Source: DATJPW01 sp963752855 (GTDB lineage: Bacteria; Desulfobacterota; Desulfomonilia; Desulfomonilales; Desulfomonilaceae). Taken from it: a DNA stretch of 64,000 nt. The stretch covers positions 146,809 through 210,808 of the forward strand of contig CAVVZX010000052.1 in the NCBI GenBank assembly GCA_963752855.1, in the 5' to 3' direction. Under the pieces are notes generated by a model. It did no database searches, was not told the DNA's origin, and worked only from the letters and a program-made list of their open reading frames with translations. Shown piece after piece: positions 38,929 through 48,976 of the stretch (position 1 is the stretch's first letter; each line of letters starts with the position of its first letter). Made by a program: the position numbers and the translations under genes.

Positions 38929-39405
38929 TTACCTCGCTTTTGTTTGGCCCGCCGCCTCGCGTACCGCCTTCAGGATCTTCGTGTATCCCGTGCATCTGCA
39001 GAAATTTCCCGCAAGGGCCGTCTTGATCTCGTCGTCTGTCGGCTGATTGTTACGGTCCAGAAGAGACTTCGCGGAAAGAATCATCCCCGGTGTGCAAAAA
39101 CCGCATTGAACTGCGCCGTTGGCAATAAAGGCCTCCTGAACCGGATGGAGCGCTCCGTCTTGCGCCACTCCTTCTATGGTCGTTATGGAAGCTCCTTCCG
39201 CTTCCAGAGCGAGAGTAATGCAAGACCTGACAGGTCGGTCGTCCATGAGCACGGTGCAAGCTCCGCACACGCCTTCGGAACAGCCTTCTTTGACTCCGTA
39301 AAATCCCAGTTGATCCCGCAATACCTCCAGAAGGGTGGCGCTGGGAGTCACCGCCACGTCTACAGGGTCTCCGTTAACTGTCATGCTTAAGAGCTGCTTC
39401 TTCAT
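38929..39405 (-). CDS. hcrC: molybdenum hydroxylase [2Fe-2S] small subunit, 4-hydroxybenzoyl-CoA reductase gamma-like
   Basis: A 158-residue iron-sulfur subunit with both clusters' ligands: EGCSEGVCGACTVLMD plus a later Cys (VRSC), and QCGFCTPGMIL with GNFCRCTGY. It passes electrons between the FAD and molybdenum subunits. The ATG follows AGGA and lies three bases after the FAD subunit stop; the large subunit starts inside the end of this gene's context, so all three are one operon read leftward. No signal peptide. Confidence 0.9.
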   Translation of the reverse strand: MKKQLLSMTVNGDPVDVAVTPSATLLEVLRDQLGFYGVKEGCSEGVCGACTVLMDDRPVRSCITLALEAEGASITTIEGVAQDGALHPVQEAFIANGAVQCGFCTPGMILSAKSLLDRNNQPTDDEIKTALAGNFCRCTGYTKILKAVREAAGQTKAR

Positions 39406-39408
39406 TTC

Positions 39409-40399
39409 CTATAACCCCAGCGCTTCTTTCACGGCCCGTCGGACTACGACTGCGGCCATCTTTATGCGATAATCTTTTGATACCGCGGCATTGTCCACTA
39501 TGGCGCCTTCGGCCGCCTTGAGCGCTATTTCACTCGCTTTCCGGGCCATTTCAGGTTCGGGCTTTTGTCCTTTGATGGCGCTCTCGACCTCTTTAAGAAT
39601 TATCGGAGCAGGCCCCGCGGCTGAAAGCACCGCGCGAAAGCTTTCAATCTTGCCTTTGTCGATAATCGCCGTCGCAGCGGCGTTTATGTACGGGAAATCC
39701 ACTGCGGACCTGAAGCTGAGCCTCTGATACGACCACGAAGTAGGGCCCCAAGGGATCGGCAGTCGAATTTCGGTCACAATCTCGTCCGGCGTCAGATTGA
39801 ATGGGCTTTCTCCCTTGGCCGTGAAGAACTCGCTAACCGGAATGGATCTCTTTCCGCCGCTGCCCGCGATGGTAAGCTGCGCCGAAAGCGCCACCAGCAC
39901 AGGGACCGTGTCCGCGGAACACACCGCATTGCAGGACTCGGACTTTTCGAGAGCCAAACAGTCCTTTCCACCCGTGCGATGGCACTTGTCTTTGCCGCTC
40001 CGCCAGAACAAACTCTGATTGTAAAGAATGCACCTGGGCTGAAGGCAGAGATTGCCCCCGATGGTCCCTCTGAATAGCTGAATGCCGGTGGCTCCGATTG
40101 ATTCAATGGCCTTGACGAGGACGGGGAAATGCTTTCTGACGGCTTCATCCTCGGCTGTACTGCGCCAGAGATGTTCCGGCCTTGATCACCACCGAATCCG
40201 GCTTGGCTTCTATGCCCGTCATCTCCTTGATGTTCTTGAGGCTGATTACCGCCGCGGGAGAAGCCAGGCGATGTTTCAGGTTCACGATCAGATCCGTCCC
40301 GCCGGCCAGGATCGGCGCGGACGTTCCCAGTTGGTTCTCGATCTTCAGCGCCTCAGCAAGACTGCTAGGCGCATGGTAGTCAAAAGAAGGCAAGAGCAT
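39409..40399 (-). CDS. hcrB: molybdenum hydroxylase FAD subunit, 4-hydroxybenzoyl-CoA reductase beta-like, one frameshift
   Basis: FAD-binding subunit: APILAGGTDLIVNLK and GTIGGNLCL. After GGNLC comes PRCILYNQSLFWR and a stretch with Cys at spacing like the extra [4Fe-4S] loop of HcrB (DKC, KDC, SESC, NAVC), not present in ordinary xanthine dehydrogenases. This suggests low-potential dehydroxylation of 4-hydroxybenzoyl-CoA in anaerobic aromatic degradation. A shift near 40155 separates AGTSLAQ from DEAVRKHFPVLVKAIESIGA. ATG 40399 has GGAG upstream. Family sure, substrate probable. Confidence 0.78.
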
Positions 40400-41215
40400 C
40401 TCAACTCCATTCAACCGGATGAATTACGGGAAGAAGCATTTGTACGGATTGTTAGGCTTGTTCCGCATTAGGGTCCTCAGCGGCCACTCAGGCGGACTCG
40501 TCTGAAACGCTCCTTACAGTTATTGTTACTCAAATTTGTTCAAAGGACGTTACCAAACTCATTGTAGGCCCGGCAAAAACCAGTGTCAACCATATTGTCC
40601 TGCGCATGGAGACCCGAGCAAATGGTTCCATAAAGGAACGTCTAAGGCAAAGGGTTGCAGAGCGACCTAGTCACTTCATTGCGTAACGCGGATAGTAGGG
40701 AGATGCCACGCGAGGCGGTTGCCTCATTCGTGGGGCTGCGCCTGTGGCAGTCTCCCGTGTGAAGAATTAAGTGTAGCATCTTCGGGATTGCGGAAGAATC
40801 AGATATTGCGCCCCAGAGTTAGAAATCTTTTTCTTGTTGCAAGATCGCCAGTATGTCTTGATGAAGTGAGGGAATCTTGTTTTCGACCACGTCTCAGACG
40901 ATATCATGGTCAACTGCGATCATCGGAGGACTCACCAGTCTTCCGGGCGCCATTGTGGGCGTGGCGGCACGCGTGTCATAACGCACACGTCGCGTCCAAT
41001 GCATCGTCGCCTAGCCAGTGGTCAACTTGGACAAGGAGTCCCATTAACGAAAGACTCTTGATCAATCACTGGAGGCCAACTGCTGCAGGCGCAATAGATA
41101 TTTGTGTGATGCAATGCCGGTTCGCTTTCGAGGGAGTGAAGCCGGCAGGGCACCTCCTCCTCTACGAACGGATGACCTGATTTTGCTTCGGAGGAGCCCT
41201 GCTGGCAAGACAGCA
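40400..41215. other. gap upstream of hcrB, no gene seen
   Basis: About 800 bases without a credible open frame, RNA gene or repeat. It should contain the promoter of the hcr-like operon on the minus strand; no clear box was identified. Confidence 0.35.
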
Positions 41216-41275
41216 TCACCTTTTTGAAGGCGAAATGGTACAAAACGTCTTTGCGGGAACGCCATCAGTATAAAA
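41216..41275 (-). pseudogene. displaced 3' end of the hypothetical gene at 43166-43585
   Basis: Read on the minus strand from the IS66 edge, this continues the interrupted gene after one target copy is removed: FYTDGVPAKTFCTISPSKR then TGA at 41218-41216. It restores the reading frame lost at the IS66 insertion. Confidence 0.6.
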
Positions 41276-43169
41276 GTAACTTCTCAATAAGACCGGGGTA
41301 GCTTTGGGAACAGTCGCTTCGTTCGGGGTGACGGATCAATTGAGGAGTGTTTGTTCAAGCGCAGAGTTGGAAGGCCAGATCTTCAGCCAGTGGTGCGTGC
41401 GTGTCGGGCGGTCGTTGTCCGAGCGATTCCAGCGCCCGCCACCTCATGAGATCGGTAAGACGAGGGATTGAGTTCTTGCCGGACAACCTGTCATTGAGGT
41501 AAGCCCAGAAACTCACCCTCAGCTTGCGGCATGTCTTTTTCAGGCTTGCGAAGGTGTCCCGGCAGCGGCGCCCGGGATCACTGCGAGTCGAACCACTGAT
41601 CTTGCGCTTCTTCACATATTCCCGGATGTCTGTCTCGCTGGTATTGTTGTGCAGGGGTATGTCTGGTCGTTCCAGCACCAGCAAGAGTTCTGATTTGTTC
41701 TTCTGTATCCGCTTGAGTGCCTGATTCAAAGTCGAATAGCAAGTACGTGTTGTGAATATCTCATCGAAACGCTTTTCAAGCTCTGCCCTTTTGTTCGTGC
41801 CAGGGGTCTGTTTATAGGTTCTCAGCTCGCCGTAGAATTCCCATATCCGGCTTCGTATTCCATCAAGCGCATCGCGCTGTGCATCGTTGAATCCGACGAG
41901 CTTGTTTATAGACCGCTCTGCGTGTATCCAACACAGGGCATGGAGCAAGACATCAAACTGACCGGCATCGTCGCTGACGATTACCAGATCTGGATGGATG
42001 GCCCCGTGTTGGAGGACGCTCCCCAACAATGCGCCCTCCGTGGCAATGCGGATATGCCGCCTGTTTGTAAAGCCCAAAGAGTTAACACACGCTTTCCATT
42101 TGAATTCGTCTTCAAAGACACCCTTTCCCAAAGCGGCCAGTCGTTCAATCTGAACTTTGGGAAGCTTTTGTGCTTTCATGTAATCAAGAGCTTGGCTGTT
42201 TAGAACATAATCATGCTTGCCCGCCCGGAGAAGTTCCAGAAAGTTGATTCTGCTCTTGCTGTCTGTACTTTGAAACCAGGCAAACCTCTCATTGCCGATG
42301 TGAGTACAAATAACCGTTCTTGCCTTGGTGACGGGCACCGGTGTCGTCAACATTTACGTGACCTGAGACCTTGAGACCGACCCGAAGGATCTCGTCCTTT
42401 TCTTCGTGGAACCGTTGGTTACCCTCCACAATGATGCGATTTACCTGGCCGGCCGAGATATCGATCCCCACCTCCCAGAGTTGCTCAAGAATCAAAGGCT
42501 GAGTAACATGACAATGGTAGTACTGGTAGAGAATGAAGCTCTGCAACGAGGGACCGAAGTGGCTGCCGAGGATCCTGATCTCCTCCGGAAGTTGCGCCAC
42601 TATGTCATTCCCTTGGGGAGTTTTCCACCGCTGCCGTCGGTAGACTGTATTGTATGGCTGCAACAGGAGATCCTGAACCGTAAAATCCTCATACCCCTTC
42701 AATGTACTCCCCGGTGGGACGTTAGTGGCTTCGATAATCAATGTCTCATGGATCTCAAGCTCTTCCGTCTTGTTTCGCTTCACAGAGCCAGGACGCTTTG
42801 CGCTGCTCCCCCCGTTCTCCTTGCTCCCCGTATCCTTGCCCAGGGCAGAAGGTTTGATCCTGGGTCTGGGCTTCTGACCTTTCAGTATGGCTATCTCGTC
42901 TTTGAGCGCCTGGTTCTGCTCCAGCAATATTTGGATGATTTCCAGCAGAGCCGTCACCAACAGTGTGCGCTCATCATCAGGAACTTCGGGAATCTTTGGG
43001 ATCGAACTCATATCCACTGTAAAGCATATTTTCCTCCAAATGTCGCGCTCTTTTGCCCTCTTCCTTCACGACGACTGGCCGAGGCCACCCAATCCGGAAG
43101 GAAAACCCCACCGACTTGCCGGCCGAAAACACTTGAAGATGGCCTGACCCGGACTTATTGAGAAGTTAC
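41276..43169 (-). mobile_element. IS66-family insertion sequence with terminal repeats and target duplication
   Basis: Terminal inverted repeats GTAACTTCTCAATAAGACCGG (41276-41296) and its complement with one mismatch (43149-43169) bound a 1,894-base element. The flanks are GTATAAAA on the left and CTATAAAA on the right, seven of eight identical, as expected from the 8-bp target duplication of IS66 elements. The element lies inside a hypothetical gene and contains one transposase gene, without separate tnpA or tnpB. Confidence 0.88.
41355..43017 (-). pseudogene. IS66-family transposase, one frameshift
   Basis: The N-terminal part starts MDMSSIPKIPEVPDDERTLL, with a coiled LLEQNQALKDEIAILKGQKP helix, and the catalytic Asp region HVNVDDTGARHQGKNGY. 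It shifts near 42305 (one extra T in GGTTATTTGTAC) and continues as CTHIGNERFAWFQSTDSKSR. Downstream are ALCWIHAERSINKL, NNTSETDIREYVKKRKISGS and SFWAYLNDRLSG. The ends of the element are intact, so the shift may be an error or a recent loss. Confidence 0.85.
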
Positions 43170-43585
43170 CTATAAAACACCACGATACAGGTAACCACGA
43201 TTGAAATAGGATCATCCGAGTTGGAATCCGTGAGTCGAACTCCGCAAACGAGGTTATTCCCTCGGAGGCCGGCTGAAAAGTAGACTTGCCCCAGAGGTCG
43301 CTCTGTCAAGGACTGGAAGTTGCTTGTAGTAAATGCCGCCCTGAAATATGGAACAGTGGTAAAGTAACCTGCCCCACTGGGAACATTGACAACTACCGAC
43401 TGCTCCAAAAAGCGACCGGGAGTGTTAGCGTTCTCGTTGAACGTGAAAGTGTGAGAGGCTACACTGATTATCGATGTAACAGGGGCTGACATTGCCGTCC
43501 CCTTTTCTGCGGCCAATACCGCTGTCTTCGGGGCTCGGAACGATTCTAGCACTGGACCTTGCTCGGCCACAGGATTCGGTGTCAT
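43166..43585 (-). pseudogene. hypothetical protein, 3' end cut by IS66
   Basis: A 139-residue product, MTPNPVAEQGPVLESFRAPK, with beta-rich body (HTFTFNENANTPGRFLEQSV, GNNLVCGVRLTDSNSDDPIS). AAGGAG lies before the ATG. Its present stop TAA (43168-43166) lies in the IS66 terminal repeat; the original end is at 41216-41275. Family unknown. It follows another small hypothetical gene and a metalloprotease on the same strand, possibly one unit. Confidence 0.6.
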
Positions 43586-43889
43586 ATTCTGTCTCCTTTT
43601 TTGTTAAGTTTGGGCTGGGTCTGTCAAAGAAAAATAACGAAACATCAGACGTTCCAAACCGCTCTGTAAGCGAGGCGTTGCGAAAATGCTGTCGCCGCTT
43701 GGGTCGGCTACGGTCACAGTCTCCCCGGTACACCATTTCAGGCAATTCACAAATGTAGCTCTCCAGGGAACTGGACAAATTCTCTAGAAGCGTGATAATT
43801 GCCTGCTCATCGTTCGAAGTGTCGCTCGCCGATCCCCTGGCATCCGTTAGGTAAACAGGCGCACTCTTTACCCCTGTCGTGCTCCGCAT
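43425..43889 (-). CDS. hypothetical protein, C-terminus uncertain
   Basis: Starts MRSTTGVKSAPVYLTDARGS at ATG 43889, with GAGGGAC before it, then NDEQAIITLLENLSSSLESY and SLFFFDRPSPNL. From about 43600 the frame runs over the start of the next gene in another frame, so the real end is probably near 43600 with a small shift. Unknown family, no signal peptide. Confidence 0.4.
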   Translation of the reverse strand: MRSTTGVKSAPVYLTDARGSASDTSNDEQAIITLLENLSSSLESYICELPEMVYRGDCDRSRPKRRQHFRNASLTERFGTSDVSLFFFDRPSPNLTKKETEYDTESCGRARSSARIVPSPEDSGIGRRKGDGNVSPCYIDNQCSLSHFHVQRER

Positions 43890-44005
43890 GGTTGTTTGTC
43901 CCTCAGTAGCGGGGGTAATTCCACAGATCACAAAATCACCAAAAAGGTTTCTTTTTGGAACCTGCCGGGAAGGTAACCCCGAACCCGAGAGACTTGCGCC
44001 GCCCT

Positions 44006-44783
44006 CTATCTCTTTGGATATAACTTCGCAGCAAAGTCATAATCGCTCGGATCGATGTCCAACCCGCCGAGAATTGGCTGCCCGTCTTTGGTAATCTCAC
44101 CCGGTATCTGGTAACACATGATCGACAGCTCATCGGCATGTGCGGTTGCCATCAATTGGGCGTCTTCAAGCGGGGTGAGGACTTGAGCAACCGTCATCGA
44201 CTCCGGCCAGGCATACTGACGCCGGAAGGACTCTATTGTCTTGGCCCGATCGAGTCGCTCCACAAGTTCCCGGCGCATGTGCTCATGTGGGAATCCCAGA
44301 GTGTGGCCGGTCTCATGGCGAACCACGCGGTAGAACTCCGAATCATCAGTGTCCATAGTAAACGAGTCGAGATTCATGGTTTGATCGTTAGGCCTGATAA
44401 GGAGCACGTCTGTTCCGAGATAGGAGTAGTATCCCTCTCCCGGTGTGCGTGCAATCCTCACCTGGGAATCGGTAGAGGTCTCGGTAAATTCGACGTAAGC
44501 TGACTTTGACCACGAATTCATATGCGACAGTATGCGCTTTCGCAAGTCCGCACCAGGATTGTCAAGGAATCCCACGGTCAATTTTACTCCGCCTGCTCCC
44601 CAATATTTTGTGGTCAAGACTGCCAGACGATCGGGCGAGGGGAGAAACTCCGGCATCACAAAACCAAGCCTGTGAATCGCCGGTCTGTTGGCGGGATTGA
44701 TCCTCGCCGCAAACGCGAGCTGATTCTACCCAGAGCTCCTGGGGGAGCATTTTTGACGAGCAGACCAGTTTTTGGCCGTTCAT
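44006..44783 (-). CDS. astacin-like zinc metalloprotease (metzincin), one frameshift
   Basis: Zinc peptidase with HETGHTLGFPHEH (HExxHxxGxxH) and the Met-turn SIMCYQIP. Upstream are GAGGVKLTVGFLDNPGADLR and YVEFTETSTDSQVRIA, typical of M12A-like bacterial proteins. ATG 44783 has AGGAGG eight bases upstream and starts MNGQKLVCSSKMLPQELW. One shift near 44705 separates ESARV from INPANRPAIHRLGFVMPEF. No signal peptide is visible, unlike most astacins, so it may act in the cytoplasm or leave by another route. Two small hypothetical genes follow on the same strand. Confidence 0.8.
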
Positions 44784-45422
44784 AGCAACACCTCCTGAGA
44801 AAAATCGGCCTAAGACGGAAAACCGAAAGGCACCGCCTAGGTACCCGTGTCTATGGTTCGTTCGTGATCCGATGGCGCGGATCAGGTATTTGCGGGATAG
44901 GCCCCATTCCCTGCATGGTTCGGGAGATGGGACATTGTTGTTCCTGGGATAGGAACGCCTTCTTGGAGCTCGTTTAACGGAAGTCCCAAATCGCCGAGCG
45001 GCCTTGGCTATCGCCCTGCGCTTTTGCTCCCAGCTTCGGCGTCGCTGGTACAATAAAAGTCTCCTCAATAAACGGAATAATCTCATGGCAGACCCCCTTC
45101 CCCACGCCATTTGATTCAGCCGGAATTATGCGGCGATTTTGCCATTCTGGTCGTTTTGGTGCCCACGAGGGGTGGAGGGGCTGCTCCCTCCGACTCCGAA
45201 AAGGTGTGCGTAGAGTGTCTCACGCGACCTGAAAGAGGCAACACCGTCGGCGGAACACCATGCTTGATTTCGTTTCCTGCCAAGAATTGACTAAAGTGTC
45301 CCCGTGCATGCACCGATAAGGTACAACTAAACACACAAACCTCTGTTCACTTCATTGCCCCACCCCCCAACTTTAGAACTCTCTAAATCTTACGGACAGA
45401 TGTATAGGGCATGAGCCGCTAT
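44784..45422. other. gap without a convincing gene
   Basis: A minus-strand open frame (to 45110) is Arg-rich and merges into the metalloprotease N-terminus; I regard it as non-coding. No repeat or RNA gene seen. Confidence 0.35.
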
Positions 45423-45666
45423 CTATGCTTTGGCTGTGTTTCGACCGTCGGCCACGCGATCTACCAATAAAGCCATTTTTTCGACCGGCGCCAGGGGCTG
45501 GCGCAGCTTCACGAGGTTGTCGTTCACTGTACCAGCAGCCCACAGCCAGGATTATTGGCGTGAGGATGGAGAACACCGTTCGGGTAACGGATAGCCGATC
45601 AACATTCTTCCCAGTTTCTTCTTCCGCCATGGCTCCCCCTATGGACATAGTTGGTCTGCTGGTCAA
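45423..45666 (-). CDS. small single-pass membrane protein, one probable frameshift
   Basis: The likely start is ATG 45630 (MAEEETGKNVDRLSVTRTVF) with GGGGGAG just upstream; the open frame reaches back to 45666. One membrane segment VFSILTPIILAV follows. In the present frame the tail is Arg/Pro-rich to 45373, but the neighbouring frame reads VNDNLVKLRQPLAPVEKMAL and VDRVADGRNTAKA to a TAG at 45425, which looks more like protein. A one-base shift near 45530 is therefore suspected. Function unknown. Confidence 0.35.
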
Positions 45667-46260
45667 CCGTTTTTGTATCTCGTCGAACGCAGTCTTAGCC
45701 TTGTCGGGAACGAAACAATGTATGGTAAACTAGCGGCTCGGGCTCGCTCCGAGATCCAGGATCCACATCCATCTTTAAGCCCTCCAAGCAACTTGCATGC
45801 CAAGTCGCACAATCAGATACGCCGAAGGCATTAAATGGCCAAATTAGAAGGTTGCCGCATTGCTAATTAGCAATTGAACATGAGTGGTCGGGAAACACGG
45901 TGACTGCGAATGAGTGGAACACACTTATCGGCAGATTGATGTTGACAATATAAGTCGTATTGACAGTGAGTTAAGAGAGGCTGCTTTTTCAACTCACGGC
46001 CTTCAGCGATGAGTGGTTTTCACCTATGGAACGAGCGGGAGATCTCACGCGGCAGGCGGCCTGGCCAAAAACCACTGGATACCACAATGACAAATTATTG
46101 AAATTCCAAATTGATAAGCTATCAAATCCTGTAACAACACGAAGGGCACAATCATTCCAGGAATGCAGGGACAAGATTTTGGGGATGCCATACTAAATTC
46201 TATTTGCGATATTCGAATTGGATCGGGTATGCCCAGATCTGATCCGACTGGGGAAATCTG
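45667..46260. other. gap without a convincing gene
   Basis: About 600 AT-richer bases before the HtrA-like gene. I see no good open frame, RNA gene or repeat. Confidence 0.35.
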
Positions 46261-47310
46261 CTATCGTAGCGATTCCGCCTCGGTCGGTGTGACCTTCACT
46301 TCGAGCCTTTCTTTCCCGCGCACGAGAGTGAGACCCACCGACTGGCCTATAAGTCCTTCGGAAAGAAACCGGTGAATATCATCCACACTTGATACTGGCT
46401 GTCCGCCTATGGCCACGATAAGATCGCTGGTTTGCACGCCCCCACGTTCCGCAGGGCTGTCGGCCGCAATGGAAACAACTTCCACGGCAAAATCTCCTTT
46501 CAGACCGTGGAATCGGAGCAATCGGCGGCTGACCGGATGCTGCCGAGCGGCAATGCCCAGATATCCGCGGCGCACGTGACCGTGCAACAGCAGTTGCGAT
46601 ACCACCCATTTGGCCGTGTCTGACGGGATGGCAAATCCAATCCCCTGGGCCATCATGATTATCGCTGTATTAACGCCAACAATGCGTCCCCTGGAATCGA
46701 CCAACGGTCCTCCGGAATTTCCGGGATTTAAAGGCGCAGTATGCTGGACAATGCTCTCGATAAGCCGTCCTTGTTGACTTCGCAAACTTCTGCCCAGGGC
46801 GCTCACCACTCCGGTTGACACAGTGGACTGAAAACCGAAAGGATTACCAATAGCGATCACCAGTTGCCCGACATGTAGAGACGCTGAGTTCCCCAGCATC
46901 GCATACGGCAGATTTGCGCCGTCCGCGCGGATCACCGCCAAGTCCGTAGACGGATCGGTTCCCACAAGCGTCGCCCCGAGTGTGGCTCCGTTGGTGAGCG
47001 TTACCGTTAGCTGTTTTGCATTGTGCACTACATGATCGTTGGTGAGAATGTAGCCATCCGGGGCAATCACAACGCCCGATCCTGCGCCTACTTGTTCGGG
47101 CTCGCTCCCACGGATCTGCTTCCCCACCGAAATACTGGTAACAGCAGGGCCTACCGCATCCACTACAGTAATCACCGCTTTGGAATAGGCATCCAGAAGC
47201 TCTACATCAGATTTTTCAGCCGCTCCTACTTCGCAACGGCCTTCTTGGCTAATTGCCGCGCTTTCACCTTGAATGAGCTTCAAAGCTCGCTGCATGAGTC
47301 GGTCCGTCAT
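46261..47310 (-). CDS. HtrA/DegP-like serine protease with one PDZ domain
   Basis: A 349-residue S1C protease. The triad is complete: His in ILTNDHVVHNA, Asp in DPSTDLAVIRAD, Ser in LNPGNSGGPLVDS. A PDZ domain follows from about residue 255 (RRGYLGIAARQHP, DSPAERGGVQTSDLIVAIGG). No signal peptide or membrane anchor at the N-terminus (MTDRLMQRALKLIQGE), so it appears cytoplasmic, unlike classical periplasmic DegP. One intact frame. No operon partner. Confidence 0.9.
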   Translation of the reverse strand: MTDRLMQRALKLIQGESAAISQEGRCEVGAAEKSDVELLDAYSKAVITVVDAVGPAVTSISVGKQIRGSEPEQVGAGSGVVIAPDGYILTNDHVVHNAKQLTVTLTNGATLGATLVGTDPSTDLAVIRADGANLPYAMLGNSASLHVGQLVIAIGNPFGFQSTVSTGVVSALGRSLRSQQGRLIESIVQHTAPLNPGNSGGPLVDSRGRIVGVNTAIIMMAQGIGFAIPSDTAKWVVSQLLLHGHVRRGYLGIAARQHPVSRRLLRFHGLKGDFAVEVVSIAADSPAERGGVQTSDLIVAIGGQPVSSVDDIHRFLSEGLIGQSVGLTLVRGKERLEVKVTPTEAESLR

Positions 47311-47812
47311 ATGTTCTGTGACTCCACTAATCGTCTCTAAGTAGAAAGTACTTATTCATGGAGGCCTTTTTTGGCAATCGCGTATGATTTAAGGAAGGAT
47401 TATTGCATGAGCTCCGCCTTTAGGAGGAGAAATGACTTTCAGAAAGCGGACCCCCTTTCCGAAAACTCCCAGATGGTTGCGGAGTGGCCATGAGCCAGCG
47501 ACAGGATCGCTCACCCGCACACGACCTGAAGAAGCATATTTAGGAGTTCTTTGCGGGGGGACCGGGGGGCGGTTTTCTTGCAAGAAAGAGCCCCCCGGAT
47601 TGCCTACGGAGAAAAGAAGCGGGCGCAAACGTCATATCGCCGGCCCTTCCACTACGAAGATCCGGCTACATCCTTACTTGGCTCCACTCTACCAGGCCGC
47701 GCCCGGATGAGGTGGCTAAAAAGATTGTGCTTGACCGGGGCCAGAGAGATGAGATATGCTCAACACCGTGATAATATACTGATTTTCAGTAACCTAGCGG
47801 GAGGAATCGGAT
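47311..47812. repeat. gap holding dispersed palindromic element, copy C (47535-47604)
   Basis: Arms CCGGGGGGC (47562-47570) and GCCCCCCGG (47590-47598) enclose an inner perfect palindrome TTCTTGCAAGAA (47575-47586). On the minus strand the tail reads CCCCCCGCAAAGAACTCCTA, like copies A and B. The remainder of the gap contains the start region of the next gene and nothing else recognised. Confidence 0.65.
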
Positions 47813-48956
47813 ATGCGCGCAATAGTATTGGGGGGAGCCGGCGGTATGGGGCAGGGCGTAGCTCGGGATTTGATAAAGCAAGAGCAGATCACAAATCTTG
47901 TTTCTGGGTGATTTATACCCGGACCCGGCAAGATTAGCGCCGAAATTGCGTGACAGCGAAAAAGTAAAATTGATCAAAATGGATGTAAACGATCATGGCG
48001 ATATGGTGAACACCTTCAAGGAAGTTGATGTTGTGATTAACTGCGCAGGTCCTTTTTACAAGACAGCTGTGCCCGTAGCAAAGGCGGCGGTAGAGGCAAA
48101 GGTAAACTATATTGATATCTGTGATGACTACGAGGGAACCGAGATTCTTTTCAATTCTGAGATAGACAAAATGGCCAGAGAAGCGGGCATAACCGTTCTT
48201 ACAGGCATGGGTTCCGATCCCGGGACCAATAATGTTCTGGTTAAATGGTACGCGGACCGTCTGGACAGTGTTGACGATATTTATCTCTATTGGGTGGTCG
48301 CCATTGCCGAACTTGCAGGAGCCGCCTGGGACCACAGTCTTCACATGACTCTTGGGAAGGTCCCCCAATATTTGAATGGGGCCCTGGTTCATGTCGAAGG
48401 CGGGACCGAAGTAACGGCAGAAGAGTTCCTGGAACCGCTCGGCACGTGTCATGTTCGCTACGTGGGGCATCCACAGCCTTTGACCATCCCCAAGTACATT
48501 AAAGGGGTCAAAAATGTGGTCATCAAGGGCGCGCTCATACCCATATGGGTGGATGAACTGATAAAAGAACAGAAAGATACAGGCTTCTTGGGCAGAGAAG
48601 CCATTGATATCAGGGGGACGAAGGTAACGCCTTATGACCTGGCCCTTAAGCTTTGGGAGACAATTCCGGAAGGACGGGACAAAGGTCCCCAGTCTTCGGG
48701 TCTTAAGGTCATTGTCAAGGGGGAAAGAGCCGGCAAGAAGGTAACCTACACAGCCGACATGGCGGGAAGGATGGCCCCTGGGACAGGTCTTCCCGCATCC
48801 ATTGCGGCCCTCATGATGGATGCAGGACAGGTGACCGAAAAAGGAGTGGTCGCCCCTGAAGGCTGTATCGATCCGGGCAAATTCCTCGAAGCGTTTCTAA
48901 AGAGAGGCGCAAGAATCCATCAGACAGAAAAGATTTCATCCATGCTGGAAGTATAG
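47813..48956 (+). CDS. saccharopine dehydrogenase-like oxidoreductase, one frameshift
   Basis: NAD(P)-dependent enzyme of the saccharopine dehydrogenase superfamily. ATG 47813 opens MRAIVLGGAGGMGQGVARDL, the Rossmann nucleotide loop, after GGGAGG. A shift at about 47910 (one extra T in CTTGTTTCTGGG) then leads to LGDLYPDPARLAPKLRDSEK, VVINCAGPFYKTAVPVAKAA and YIDICDDYEGTEI. GMGSDPGTNNVL and a C-terminal sheet domain follow. Joined length about 380 residues. The aminotransferase gene follows 20 bases later, so a shared amino acid pathway is likely, but lysine metabolism is not proved. Confidence 0.8.
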
Positions 48957-48976
48957 GACAGGACAGGAGACTTTTT

